64,000 bases of DNA from Lacticigenium naphthae DSM 19658 (GTDB lineage: Bacteria; Bacillota; Bacilli; Lactobacillales; Carnobacteriaceae_A), in the NCBI RefSeq assembly GCF_000425865.1, contig NZ_AUEG01000001.1, positions 372,001 to 436,000 on the forward strand, in the 5' to 3' direction. The notes under the pieces were generated by a model. The model saw only the letters and a program-made list of their open reading frames with translations. It had not been told where the DNA came from and made no database searches. A program made the position numbers and the translations under genes. Positions 1-8,089 of this stretch are shown here, one piece after another (position 1 is the first letter of the stretch; each line of letters begins with the position of its first letter).

Positions 1-1652
1 AGGCCTTGTTGGTTAAAGAAAAGGAGTTACAAACATTATTTGACAATAATCATGCCTACCTCTGGACTATCGACTTAAACCAACAAACTTTTATTGCTTC
101 CAGTGGGTTTGAAAGTATTTTCGGGTACGGAAGAGATATGTTTTTAAAAAATTACGAGTTATGGTTGGAACGAACTTACCCAGAAGATTATCCTATTGCA
201 CTAAATCATTACTTACAATTAAAGAAAGGTCATTCTTCCAATCAAACATGGCGCTTTATTCATAAAAATGGATCTATTCGCTGGATCGATGCTTGGGGAA
301 AACCTATTTTCAACTCCAGCAACGAAGTAACACAACTAACTGGTGTAGCTTATGATATAACTGATCGAAAAAAGTTAGAAAAACAGTTGAAGTATCAAGC
401 TGATCACGATTTTTTAACTGGATTAGCCAATCGCAAATATTTGTATTCATCATTAAACAAAAAAATAAATTTTCCCGATACTCCATTTGCTTTATTTTTT
501 ATTGATATCGATCGGTTTAAGTTTATTAATGATAGTTTTGGACATACTGCAGGAGACCAGATTTTAATAGATGTTGCTGACCGGATTCAAACTGTACTTT
601 CTTCAAATGATTTAGCCGCCCGTGTCGGGGGCGATGAATTTATACTCGTAGTGAATCATCTCACTACTGATGAATTAACTGAAACAATACAAACCATATC
701 AGACTTATTTAACGATCCATTCGATTTAGAAAAAGAATCTCGCTATGTAACTGCTAGTATAGGAATAAGTTTGTTTCCTTATCATGATACATCAATTGAA
801 AGTTTAATCAGACAAGCTGATCATGCTATGTATCAAGCGAAAAAAACAGGAGTCTCGCTTGGTGTCATCGCACAATATCAAACTGTGGAAATGAAAGACA
901 GGGATCACATAATCGAAAAAGATATTCAATACGCTATCAAGGAAAAACAGTTTCATCTCTACTTTCAACCTATCGTAAATTTAAAAACAAACGAGATAAG
1001 TGGGTTGGAAGCTTTGATTAGATGGGAACATCCTGATTTTGGGATCATCTCTCCTCAATCTTTTATTCCACAAGCGGAGAAACAGGGACTGATCTATTCA
1101 ATCGGAATGTGGGTATTGGAAGAATCTTTTTGTTTGTTTTCCCCGCATTCATTTAATGATCTGCATCTTTCAGTCAACATTAGTCCAATTCAGTTAACCA
1201 ACGAAAAATTTTTAGTAGATTTAGATGATCTTCTAAATAAGTATGACATTATTCCCAGTAAAATAATTTTTGAAATAACTGAAGGTTTTATGGAAAATCC
1301 AAATGAAGCAAAAAAAATTCTCGCAGCTATCAGAGAAAAAGGAATTCAAATAGCCATTGATGATTTTGGAACAGGTTATTCTTCACTGAGTGTTCTAAGC
1401 AACATTCCTTTTGATATCTTGAAAATGGATTTATTATTTGTGAAAAATATGATCAGAAATCAAGCTACTCAACAACTCGTTAAAAGTATTATGCAGCTCG
1501 CACATACTCAAAATGCAAAAGTGATAGCGGAGGGAATTGAATCATCCGAGCAAGCAGATTTTCTACTAGATATTAACTGTTTGTATGGACAAGGGTATCT
1601 CTATGGCAAACCCTTACCATTAAAATATTGGAAAGAAAAACTTCATTTATAA
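1..1652 (+). CDS. PAS-GGDEF-EAL cyclic-di-GMP protein, 5' end at window edge
   Basis: This gene encodes a hybrid cyclic-di-GMP turnover protein. The frame is open to the left edge, so the true start and any N-terminal sensor may be missing; the first possible in-window start is TTG at 6. Counting from there, a PAS/PAC sensor spans about residues 8-122, a GGDEF domain about 130-285 and an EAL domain about 305-545. The cyclase motif ARVGGDEF is intact near residue 208. The product-inhibition site reads SSND instead of RxxD, so feedback inhibition is probably lost. The EAL domain keeps GLEALIRWEHP, FEITEG, AIDDFGTGYSSL, AEGIE and GYLYGKPLP, so phosphodiesterase activity is likely. No membrane segment is visible. 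Which activity dominates cannot be told from sequence. Confidence 0.93.
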   Translation, partial: ALLVKEKELQTLFDNNHAYLWTIDLNQQTFIASSGFESIFGYGRDMFLKNYELWLERTYPEDYPIALNHYLQLKKGHSSNQTWRFIHKNGSIRWIDAWGKPIFNSSNEVTQLTGVAYDITDRKKLEKQLKYQADHDFLTGLANRKYLYSSLNKKINFPDTPFALFFIDIDRFKFINDSFGHTAGDQILIDVADRIQTVLSSNDLAARVGGDEFILVVNHLTTDELTETIQTISDLFNDPFDLEKESRYVTASIGISLFPYHDTSIESLIRQADHAMYQAKKTGVSLGVIAQYQTVEMKDRDHIIEKDIQYAIKEKQFHLYFQPIVNLKTNEISGLEALIRWEHPDFGIISPQSFIPQAEKQGLIYSIGMWVLEESFCLFSPHSFNDLHLSVNISPIQLTNEKFLVDLDDLLNKYDIIPSKIIFEITEGFMENPNEAKKILAAIREKGIQIAIDDFGTGYSSLSVLSNIPFDILKMDLLFVKNMIRNQATQQLVKSIMQLAHTQNAKVIAEGIESSEQADFLLDINCLYGQGYLYGKPLPLKYWKEKLHL

Positions 1653-1665
1653 TCGTACTAAAAAA

Positions 1666-1716
1666 AGCTACTCTCTATTAGCAAGTATACTAATGGAGAG
1701 TAGCTCTCATTTTTTA
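1666..1716. terminator. Bidirectional terminator between convergent c-di-GMP genes
   Basis: A 16-bp stem (1666-1681 with 1690-1705, one G-U pair) is followed by a T-rich tract and preceded by an A-rich tract. It can therefore serve the plus-strand gene on its left and the minus-strand gene on its right. Confidence 0.85.
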
Positions 1717-1732
1717 TCATAACCTATACATC

Positions 1733-3058
1733 TCAAGAATAACCCTCTAAGGACTTCACAGTGCTTTTGTAGCGGTACATATCGATATCAGCTTGATTGT
1801 ATAACTCATCAAACGTTAAGCCTAAATCCGTTAACGTTGCACCGATCGATATGGAAACTTCTATTCTATCTTCCTTATGCATTAATGGTTGGTTTACTAT
1901 TTGAGAAAGACTTTTAGAAATTTCACGTAGCTGATTTTCATCAGGAACATTCGGTATAAAGAGCAAAAATTCATCTCCACCTACTCTGCCAATTGCACCA
2001 TTCGAAGAAACAAACTGGTGCATCCGTTCGACTGATTTTTTTAAAACAATATCTCCAAATATATGACCAAAAGTGTCATTTATGTATTTAAAATTATTAA
2101 AATCAATAACAATTAATGCATGAGATTGTTTGGATGACCACAATTTGCGTCTAACAATTTGTTCAATGCTTTTTTTATTATACACTCCAGTCAACGAATC
2201 TCTTTTGGATTCATAGCGGTGAACTTGGTATTGATCCACAAAACGATACACAAGCAAGAAAATCACTGTAATCAAAGCAAAATAATAAGCTTGTTCTCTA
2301 ACAAACAATGAATAACCTTGTGACCATCCCTTTTCTGGATAGATACCTATCTCCCATTCTTCATTAGGTAACTTAACTGTTTGATACAATGCATTTTTAT
2401 TGAATATATCTGTGTTTCCCCATAAAAAGTCATCTGTCCCGCTTATATCTTCAACCCTTAACGCTAGTAAAAAACCATTTTCCTCTGAATTTAAGTGACT
2501 TTTTAAAATTAATTCTTCGAAATCAACTGTGACGGTTATAAAACCCCAAAATTTACCATTTTCCAAAAAAATGGGTTTCCGATTGAATATTTTCAATCCA
2601 CCTTGTTTTGATTCGACTGGTCCTTGAGCTACTGCTGTTTTTAATTTAATTGCCTTATCTATACTTTTTGAACGATTTGGATCATTGATCGTATCATGAC
2701 CTATAGCTGATTCATTTCCTTCTAATGGCCAAACATCGGAAACTATCCCTTGAGGAGCAAGTGAAACGTTATCAATTATATTATTTTGTTGCAATATAGT
2801 TTCTGCAAAATCCCCCATCTCATTTATAGGGATACTATCATGAGTTTTTAAGTAAACTTCAAAAAAATCTGTATAGTACAAACTCGTGTTGAGTAATATT
2901 TGTATATTTTCAGTAACAGTATTTAATTCTTGCAGAGCTGCCAATTTATTGCTTTGTCTTCTGTGTGCCAAATGCTCTTGCTGAATCGTAAAAGCTGGCC
3001 AGATCAATAAAAAAGCAGCCACCAAAGCGACCGTTAAAGAAAGTAATTTTTTTTTCAT
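1733..3058 (-). CDS. Membrane diguanylate cyclase with CHASE-like extracellular sensor
   Basis: The product is a membrane-bound diguanylate cyclase. A signal-anchor helix lies at about residues 5-24, an extracytoplasmic domain at about 25-255, a second helix at about 256-273 and a C-terminal GGDEF domain at about 282-438. The outer domain has the CHASE pattern: a WPLEGNESAIGHD segment, then QGGLKIFNRKPIF, then WGFITVTVDFEEL, which suggests small-ligand sensing. The cyclase site GRVGGDEFLLF is intact, but no RxxD inhibitory site lies five residues before it. An AAAGGA ribosome binding site precedes the ATG at 3058. It converges with the PAS-GGDEF-EAL gene and is downstream of a degenerate GGDEF gene. 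The ligand is unknown. Confidence 0.92.
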   Translation of the reverse strand: MKKKLLSLTVALVAAFLLIWPAFTIQQEHLAHRRQSNKLAALQELNTVTENIQILLNTSLYYTDFFEVYLKTHDSIPINEMGDFAETILQQNNIIDNVSLAPQGIVSDVWPLEGNESAIGHDTINDPNRSKSIDKAIKLKTAVAQGPVESKQGGLKIFNRKPIFLENGKFWGFITVTVDFEELILKSHLNSEENGFLLALRVEDISGTDDFLWGNTDIFNKNALYQTVKLPNEEWEIGIYPEKGWSQGYSLFVREQAYYFALITVIFLLVYRFVDQYQVHRYESKRDSLTGVYNKKSIEQIVRRKLWSSKQSHALIVIDFNNFKYINDTFGHIFGDIVLKKSVERMHQFVSSNGAIGRVGGDEFLLFIPNVPDENQLREISKSLSQIVNQPLMHKEDRIEVSISIGATLTDLGLTFDELYNQADIDMYRYKSTVKSLEGYS

Positions 3059-3166
3059 TTATCTATCATTCCTTTGAAGGCATTATCAAATACACAGATA
3101 GTATAGCATAAAGCCAATTTGTAACCTACTATTTAGTTATATTCATACAGTTAGCTGAGATTCTAC

Positions 3167-3203
3167 AAAAAAACTATCTTTTAGGAGATACCTAAAAGAT
3201 AGT
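3167..3203 (-). terminator. Terminator of the small degenerate GGDEF gene
   Basis: A perfect 13-bp stem with a 5-nt loop spans 3173-3203. On the minus strand it is followed by a run of seven T residues, directly after the stop codon of the gene ending at 3210. Confidence 0.9.
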
Positions 3204-3209
3204 CACAAT

Positions 3210-3809
3210 TTATTTAGCTTTTTCTTGCAAGGATTCGAAAGTGGACTCGCCTTGCGATAGAGCTTGACGAAGCACATAAGAAAAATCAATTAAACGGTCT
3301 TTATAAGTGATGGGCACATCAATTGATTCTTTAATTCTATCTTTCACTGTTTCTAAGTTTTGCCTATTTTGAACATTGTATAAAAATATGGTAAATTCAT
3401 TTAATCCGATTCTCGCCAAACGATCATTGGGTCTTAAAACTGTATCGATCTGTTTAGCAGTTTGTTTCAAAATAACTTCGCCAGCTTCTTTGCCATAATG
3501 ATTTTGGATATCTTTTAAGTTATTAAATTCAACAATGACAACGCCATGTTTTTTATTTGCAGATTTCAAGTCGCCTTTAACATAGAACTCCATCGAAGTT
3601 TTTGTTAATAAACCAGTTAGAGGATCACGATCAAAAGCTTCTTTTTTTACTAAGTACTGATAGCTAACAACATAAACTAAACTACCTAAGAAAAGAAGTA
3701 ATAAAAATACATAATAAACTAACATTTGTTCAAAAAAGAAAATAGGCACAGCTAGTAAACTAATCACAAGTAAAGTAATGAGAATAGCAAGGGAGCGATT
3801 CCTTTGCAT
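3210..3809 (-). CDS. Membrane protein with degenerate GGDEF domain, inhibitory site retained
   Basis: This 199-residue protein has two N-terminal membrane helices (about 8-24 and 29-49) and one GGDEF-fold domain (about 60-195). The active-site motif reads ARIGLNEF instead of GGDEF, and the usual metal aspartate region is VVIVEFNNLKDI, so cyclase activity is unlikely. The sequence RPND lies exactly five residues before GLNEF, matching the RxxD inhibitory site that binds c-di-GMP dimers in active cyclases. That combination is typical of GGDEF domains converted into c-di-GMP receptors. An AGGAGG ribosome binding site precedes the ATG. Receptor function is inferred, and no output domain is present, so signalling would need a partner. 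Confidence 0.85.
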   Translation of the reverse strand: MQRNRSLAILITLLVISLLAVPIFFFEQMLVYYVFLLLLFLGSLVYVVSYQYLVKKEAFDRDPLTGLLTKTSMEFYVKGDLKSANKKHGVVIVEFNNLKDIQNHYGKEAGEVILKQTAKQIDTVLRPNDRLARIGLNEFTIFLYNVQNRQNLETVKDRIKESIDVPITYKDRLIDFSYVLRQALSQGESTFESLQEKAK

Positions 3810-3936
3810 AAATTAACCTCCTATCGGAATTATAGTTCTATAGTATAGTCTTAATTATAGCATCTATATTCATAAAAAAATTTTTATTAGGTCTAGATAT
3901 TCATTGATTCAAAAAGCTGACAAAAGTTTGTCACAT

Positions 3937-5142
3937 TTAAAAATTTCGTACTGTTTGATCTGCCCAACGAAGTGATTCCAAATACCACGTAGCCAAATTT
4001 TTATCATTTATTTTTAAATCTTGCGCCAATCTTTGCGCTTTACTCCATTCCGCTTCTTCATAAGCCCGAATGATTTTTAAAACTCTAGCCAAGTCGCCTT
4101 TTTTTGAAATCAAACTATCTTTTACATCTTCACTAATTGAAACATTTTCTAAAGCACTTTCCATTGATTGATCTAACAATGCATCTACAACACTAAAAAG
4201 ACACATTAAAGAAATTTCATGCTGACGTTGGTATAACGGCCCATTTTTTGCGAGTAGTTCGCCAAACTTTGATCTAACCAATGATAAGCGTAGAAGTTCA
4301 ATGGGTTTATTTGTTTTGAATTCCTGCATAAAGAGCACATGTACCCATCTTTCAAATTCATTCAATCCCATTCTTACTAAAGCAGATTGAATTGTTTTTA
4401 ATCTTTCTTTCGCATGTGTAATTTCTTTGATTCTCATCAATCGATAGGCAATATTGACATCGTGTGAAATAATTTCTGCTAGTTTTCTAAAAGAAGGTTC
4501 CTCTTTTTTTAATTCTTGGAAAATCATTTGAAAAATAATTTTTGGTGTCTTTTCCATTTTCATCCCCGCAATGATTTGAGGGCGTTGGAAAAAGAATCCT
4601 TGAAATAAGTGAAACCCCATTTCTTTAGCTAGCAAAAACTCTTCTTCCGATTCTACTTTTTCTGCCAGTAAAATATGATGATGTGCTAAATCATTTTTCA
4701 CTTCCTTCTTCAATGTCAACAATGAAGTTTGTCGGATGTCATACTTGATAATGTTAGCATATTTTTTTAAAGGAGCAGTAATTCCTTTATTATCAAAATC
4801 ATCTAAAGCAATTGTATATCCTTTTTGCCGTAGTTCTTTTATTCGCTGAATAATGCGAGGATCCGGATCAACGTTCTCAAGTACTTCTATTACTAGTACA
4901 TCCGGTTTAACTAATTCAATTGTTTTTGATAGCAAAAAATCATAATCAAAATTCACAAATGCTTTTTGTTTACCTACTATATTCTCTATTCCCAGTTCAA
5001 ATAGACCCCCTAATACAGTCGCAGTAGAAGCTTGAGGAGATATACAATCGTATGTAGAAGTTGTACTAGAGGATCGAAAAAGTAATTCATATCCATAAAT
5101 TTTTTTAGTTTTATTAAAAATAGGTTGTCTTGCTATATACAA
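3937..5142 (-). CDS. EAL-HDOD signalling protein (YuxH-like), paralogue 1
   Basis: The protein has an N-terminal EAL-type domain (about residues 1-195) and a C-terminal HDOD domain (about 200-390), the architecture of B. subtilis YuxH. I chose the TTG at 5142. A GAAGG ribosome binding site sits at suitable spacing, the N-terminus then matches its paralogue, and both proteins become exactly 401 residues. An upstream ATG at 5193 has no ribosome binding site. The EAL motif is YELLF; ALDDF is kept but the GTGYSSL loop is absent, so phosphodiesterase activity is doubtful. HDOD proteins usually act through protein contacts in signalling. It shares most of its sequence with the gene at 17327-18532. 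Confidence 0.9.
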   Translation of the reverse strand: MYIARQPIFNKTKKIYGYELLFRSSSTTSTYDCISPQASTATVLGGLFELGIENIVGKQKAFVNFDYDFLLSKTIELVKPDVLVIEVLENVDPDPRIIQRIKELRQKGYTIALDDFDNKGITAPLKKYANIIKYDIRQTSLLTLKKEVKNDLAHHHILLAEKVESEEEFLLAKEMGFHLFQGFFFQRPQIIAGMKMEKTPKIIFQMIFQELKKEEPSFRKLAEIISHDVNIAYRLMRIKEITHAKERLKTIQSALVRMGLNEFERWVHVLFMQEFKTNKPIELLRLSLVRSKFGELLAKNGPLYQRQHEISLMCLFSVVDALLDQSMESALENVSISEDVKDSLISKKGDLARVLKIIRAYEEAEWSKAQRLAQDLKINDKNLATWYLESLRWADQTVRNF

Positions 5143-5244
5143 AAAAGCACCTTCTTCACTTTTTTTGTCTCTAATTAATAAGATAACATACATTATTCTA
5201 TTTTAATTAAATTTTTTGAAATTTTTAAATGAAAGGATCAATAG

Positions 5245-5279
5245 AAAAGGAGCCAGAACAAAATGTTCTGGCTCCTTTT
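5245..5279. terminator. Strong bidirectional terminator
   Basis: A perfect 16-bp stem (5245-5260 with 5264-5279) has A4 and T4 at its ends and a 3-nt loop. It lies downstream of the minus-strand ABC ATPase gene and upstream of the EAL-HDOD gene, so it ends the sulphur-operon transcript. Confidence 0.88.
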
Positions 5280-5386
5280 CATTTTTCCCTTTAAAAAATA
5301 CAGTAAAAAAAGAAAATCCTTTAGCCAACAATCTATTTTTTGCTTATTTCTTTGAACTGAAACACTCGCTATCTGCCAGACTAAGC

Positions 5387-6166
5387 TTAATTATAGGTAA
5401 TCAACCCGAGAATTTCTTCTTTCGTTTTCAGATACTTCTCATCCATCTCTATTCGATGTGTATCAGATTGAAAAGCAGTATAAGTGTAATCCACATTAAT
5501 TTCTTTCAAAATTGTTCCTGGTTGCTTTGACATCACAACTACTTTTGTTCCCAAAGCTAAAGCTTCGTCTACATCGTGAGTGATCATCAAAACAGTGTTT
5601 TTATTCTCTTTCCAAAGAGTTCGAATGAGTCCTTGCATGTTTAGCCGTGTTAGAGCATCTAGAGCACCTAAAGGTTCATCCATTAGTACCATTTCCGGTT
5701 CGTTTGCTAATACTCTTGCAAGTGCTACTCTTTGCTTCATCCCTCCAGATAAATCAAAAACATTTTTATCTCCTTCGGAAGATAAATCGATTTGTCTCAA
5801 AAAGTTTTCCGTTTTTTCTTTTATCTCCTTGCTATCTAACCCTCTCATTTTAGGCCCAAAAGCAACATTTTCTTCTACAGATAGCCACGGATATAATGTA
5901 GGTGATTGAAAAACAACACCCTTATGCCAATCTGGTCCTTTTATTGGTTTACCTTGAAAAAATGCTTTCCCTTTTGTTGGAAACTGGTATCCAGCAATGA
6001 TTTCTAATAAAGTGCTTTTCCCACATCCAGAAGGACCAAGTACACAAATAAACTCTCCTTTATTAACAGTTAAATTGATTTTATCCAATGCAACTGTCCT
6101 TTGACTGCCTTCTCCATATTCCATTGAAACATCTTCTATTTTTACGAGTTGTGAATTTTCAGCCAT
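5387..6166 (-). CDS. ABC transporter ATP-binding protein, taurine/sulfonate family
   Basis: This is the ATPase of a TauABC/SsuABC-type importer and couples ATP hydrolysis to uptake at the inner face of the membrane. The Walker A motif GPSGCGKST is at residues 44-52, the signature LSGGMKQR at 139-146 and the Walker B region VLMDEPLGALD at about 160-170. Its 259 residues match the nitrate/sulfonate/taurine family. It lies 8 nt after the substrate-binding lipoprotein and is the last gene of a minus-strand operon that also holds a permease, a persulfide-type reductase and a YeeE/YedE transporter. The family is clear. The substrate is only inferred to be an organosulphur compound. Confidence 0.93.
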   Translation of the reverse strand: MAENSQLVKIEDVSMEYGEGSQRTVALDKINLTVNKGEFICVLGPSGCGKSTLLEIIAGYQFPTKGKAFFQGKPIKGPDWHKGVVFQSPTLYPWLSVEENVAFGPKMRGLDSKEIKEKTENFLRQIDLSSEGDKNVFDLSGGMKQRVALARVLANEPEMVLMDEPLGALDALTRLNMQGLIRTLWKENKNTVLMITHDVDEALALGTKVVVMSKQPGTILKEINVDYTYTAFQSDTHRIEMDEKYLKTKEEILGLITYN

Positions 6167-6174
6167 TATGATCC

Positions 6175-7218
6175 TTACCTTTCCAAAACCATTTCAATGT
6201 AACGAGGATTTATAAATTCATCATACGCTGCTTGCTCTGGAGAAGCTGAAATGGAACCTTGATCTTCTAAAAAGTCTCCGGTTTCTTTCATTACTTTTGA
6301 AAAATCCCCTGATTGCTCACTTGTGCCTAAATATTCTTTAGCTATTTCTTCTTCTGGTGACAGCCATATCGATCCTGCCATTTGTGAAAGAGCTTCATCA
6401 GCTGTGATTTCTAACGTCTTCGAAACTGTCATTGCAGCTTCTGCCGCATCATTTCTGTATACATCTCCACCGACTATTGTTGCTTCAATAAAATCAGCTA
6501 CTATTTCAGGATTGAATTCAGAGAATTCTTTACGTGCTAATAAGACATTTGCAGTTTTATGTCCCATTTCTGCCACTTCAGCAGAAGAGATGATCATTTC
6601 TCCATCTTCTAATAGCTTACCAAGAGAAGGTTGCCATGTATAAGCAGCATCTATGTCTCCTCTTTCCCAAGCTGCTACAATATCCATTGTTTGCATGTCC
6701 AATAGTTCTACATCTTCAGCAATACCTGCATTATCTAATGCCTGCAACAGGCTATAATGGGAAGTAGATGCAAAGGTTGTAGCTATCTTTTTTCCTTTTA
6801 AATCAGAAACCGTTTCAATTCCAGATTCTTTTCTTACGGCAAGACCTTCTATTTCGCCTAGTATTTCATGTAACCAAATCAATTCAACCTCGATACCATT
6901 AGCTAATGCAATAATACCGTTTGTGTTCCCCATCGATGCGAAATCAATACTTCCTGATGTGAGTGCTTTATTTGCATCCACACCGGAATCAAATACGATA
7001 AAATTGGTTTCGATCCCTTTTTCATCAAAGTACTCTTCGTAAATTCCTGAAGATAAAGCTACCATTTCATCATTTGGAACGCGTAAATATCCTATAGTGA
7101 TTTCACTTGGTTTATTCGCCTCTGTTTCACTCTCTTGGGAACAACCAACTAAGGTAAAAGCTGCAAGAACAGTGGTCATTACTAAACTTTTTCGTAATTT
7201 ATTTCTTTTAAATATCAT
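6175..7218 (-). CDS. Taurine/sulfonate-type substrate-binding lipoprotein
   Basis: This is the extracellular binding lipoprotein of the ABC importer. The start is the ATG at 7218, preceded by an AAAGGA site; its first base is also the last base of the permease stop codon (TAATG). A signal peptide ends in the lipobox LVGC near residue 23. The mature protein carries ITIGYLRVPND and FDSGVDANKALTSG, which resemble the FDSGADV region of TauA, followed by ASMGN. Mature length is typical for the NMT1/TauA fold. A longer upstream reading frame exists but lacks a signal sequence and overlaps the permease. The ligand could be taurine, another sulfonate or a different organosulphur compound. Confidence 0.92.
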   Translation of the reverse strand: MIFKRNKLRKSLVMTTVLAAFTLVGCSQESETEANKPSEITIGYLRVPNDEMVALSSGIYEEYFDEKGIETNFIVFDSGVDANKALTSGSIDFASMGNTNGIIALANGIEVELIWLHEILGEIEGLAVRKESGIETVSDLKGKKIATTFASTSHYSLLQALDNAGIAEDVELLDMQTMDIVAAWERGDIDAAYTWQPSLGKLLEDGEMIISSAEVAEMGHKTANVLLARKEFSEFNPEIVADFIEATIVGGDVYRNDAAEAAMTVSKTLEITADEALSQMAGSIWLSPEEEIAKEYLGTSEQSGDFSKVMKETGDFLEDQGSISASPEQAAYDEFINPRYIEMVLER

Positions 7219-8015
7219 TATTCTTTTCCTTTCCAAAATATTAATTTTCTTTCCAGATAAATAAACATTCCATCCATTGCAATACCGGTCAATCCCATCA
7301 GAATTATACCGACAAACATGACATCTGACTTCAAATATCTTGAAGCATCGATGACCATCCATCCTATTCCTGAAGTTGCCGCGGTCATTTCAGCCGCTAC
7401 CAAAGTGGTGTATGCAAATCCACTTGCTGTTCTTACACCAGTAAAAATATCTGGCATAGCGGCAGGCAAAACAATTTTTAAAAAAATATTTTTTTGTGAA
7501 GCTCCTAAAGATTTTGCACTTAAAATATAATCTCTATTAATACTACTCACGGCTGCCACACACGCAATATATATAGGGGCAAATGCCGCTAGAAATAGTA
7601 AGGTGATTTTAGATCCGTCTTCGATTCCCATCCATAATATCAATAGGGCATAATAAGCTAATGGGGGGATCGGTCTGTAAAACTGAACTATAGAATCAAT
7701 AATGGCTCTAAATTTTGCAAAAAATCCACTTAACAATCCTAAAGGAATCGCTGTAATCATGGCTAAAAATATTGAACCAAACAGCCTCTTGAAACTGTCC
7801 CCAAGATGTTGCCATAAACTTATTTGATTATATCCTTCTCTCACGATCCGAATAAATGCTGACCAAACTTGTTGAGGTGAAGGCAATATAGTAGAAGAAA
7901 AATTTTCAAATCGTGTCGCGAGGATCCATACAAGTAATATGACTAGCCATGTTCCTATCGTTAAAGCTCGCTCAAAGTTACTGCGCTTATTCTGTCGTTT
8001 CATTTTGTCCTCCAT
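7218..8015 (-). CDS. ABC transporter permease, taurine/sulfonate family
   Basis: This membrane subunit has about six helices. A first helix at about residues 15-33 is followed by a BPD_transp_1 core. The EAA-type loop is recognisable in the segment AAVSSINRDYILSAKSLGAS, followed by FLKIVLPAAMPDIFTGVRTA, the contact point for the ATPase. Its 265 residues match TauC/SsuC. The stop codon overlaps the binding-protein start by one base, which suggests translational coupling. A hairpin lies upstream, between it and the reductase gene, and could reduce transcription of the ABC genes relative to the two upstream genes. Confidence 0.93.
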   Translation of the reverse strand: MEDKMKRQNKRSNFERALTIGTWLVILLVWILATRFENFSSTILPSPQQVWSAFIRIVREGYNQISLWQHLGDSFKRLFGSIFLAMITAIPLGLLSGFFAKFRAIIDSIVQFYRPIPPLAYYALLILWMGIEDGSKITLLFLAAFAPIYIACVAAVSSINRDYILSAKSLGASQKNIFLKIVLPAAMPDIFTGVRTASGFAYTTLVAAEMTAATSGIGWMVIDASRYLKSDVMFVGIILMGLTGIAMDGMFIYLERKLIFWKGKE

Positions 8016-8047
8016 TATAAAAAATTCTCCAATTAAATAAAGAGAAA

Positions 8048-8080
8048 AAGAAGAAAAACTCTAATAGAATTTTTCTTCTT
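8048..8080 (-). terminator. Intra-operon hairpin after the reductase gene
   Basis: An 11-bp perfect stem of A/G-rich and T/C-rich arms (8048-8058 with 8070-8080) lies ten bases after the reductase stop. On the minus strand it is followed by a T-rich stretch. It may be a partial terminator or a processing stem separating the reductase from the ABC genes. Confidence 0.55.
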
Positions 8081-8089
8081 ACTATTTTT

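Noticed and set aside
5216-5530. Plus-strand reading frame of 104 codons
   Set aside because: It crosses a terminator stem and lies antisense to the ABC ATPase gene, with no homology or ribosome binding site.
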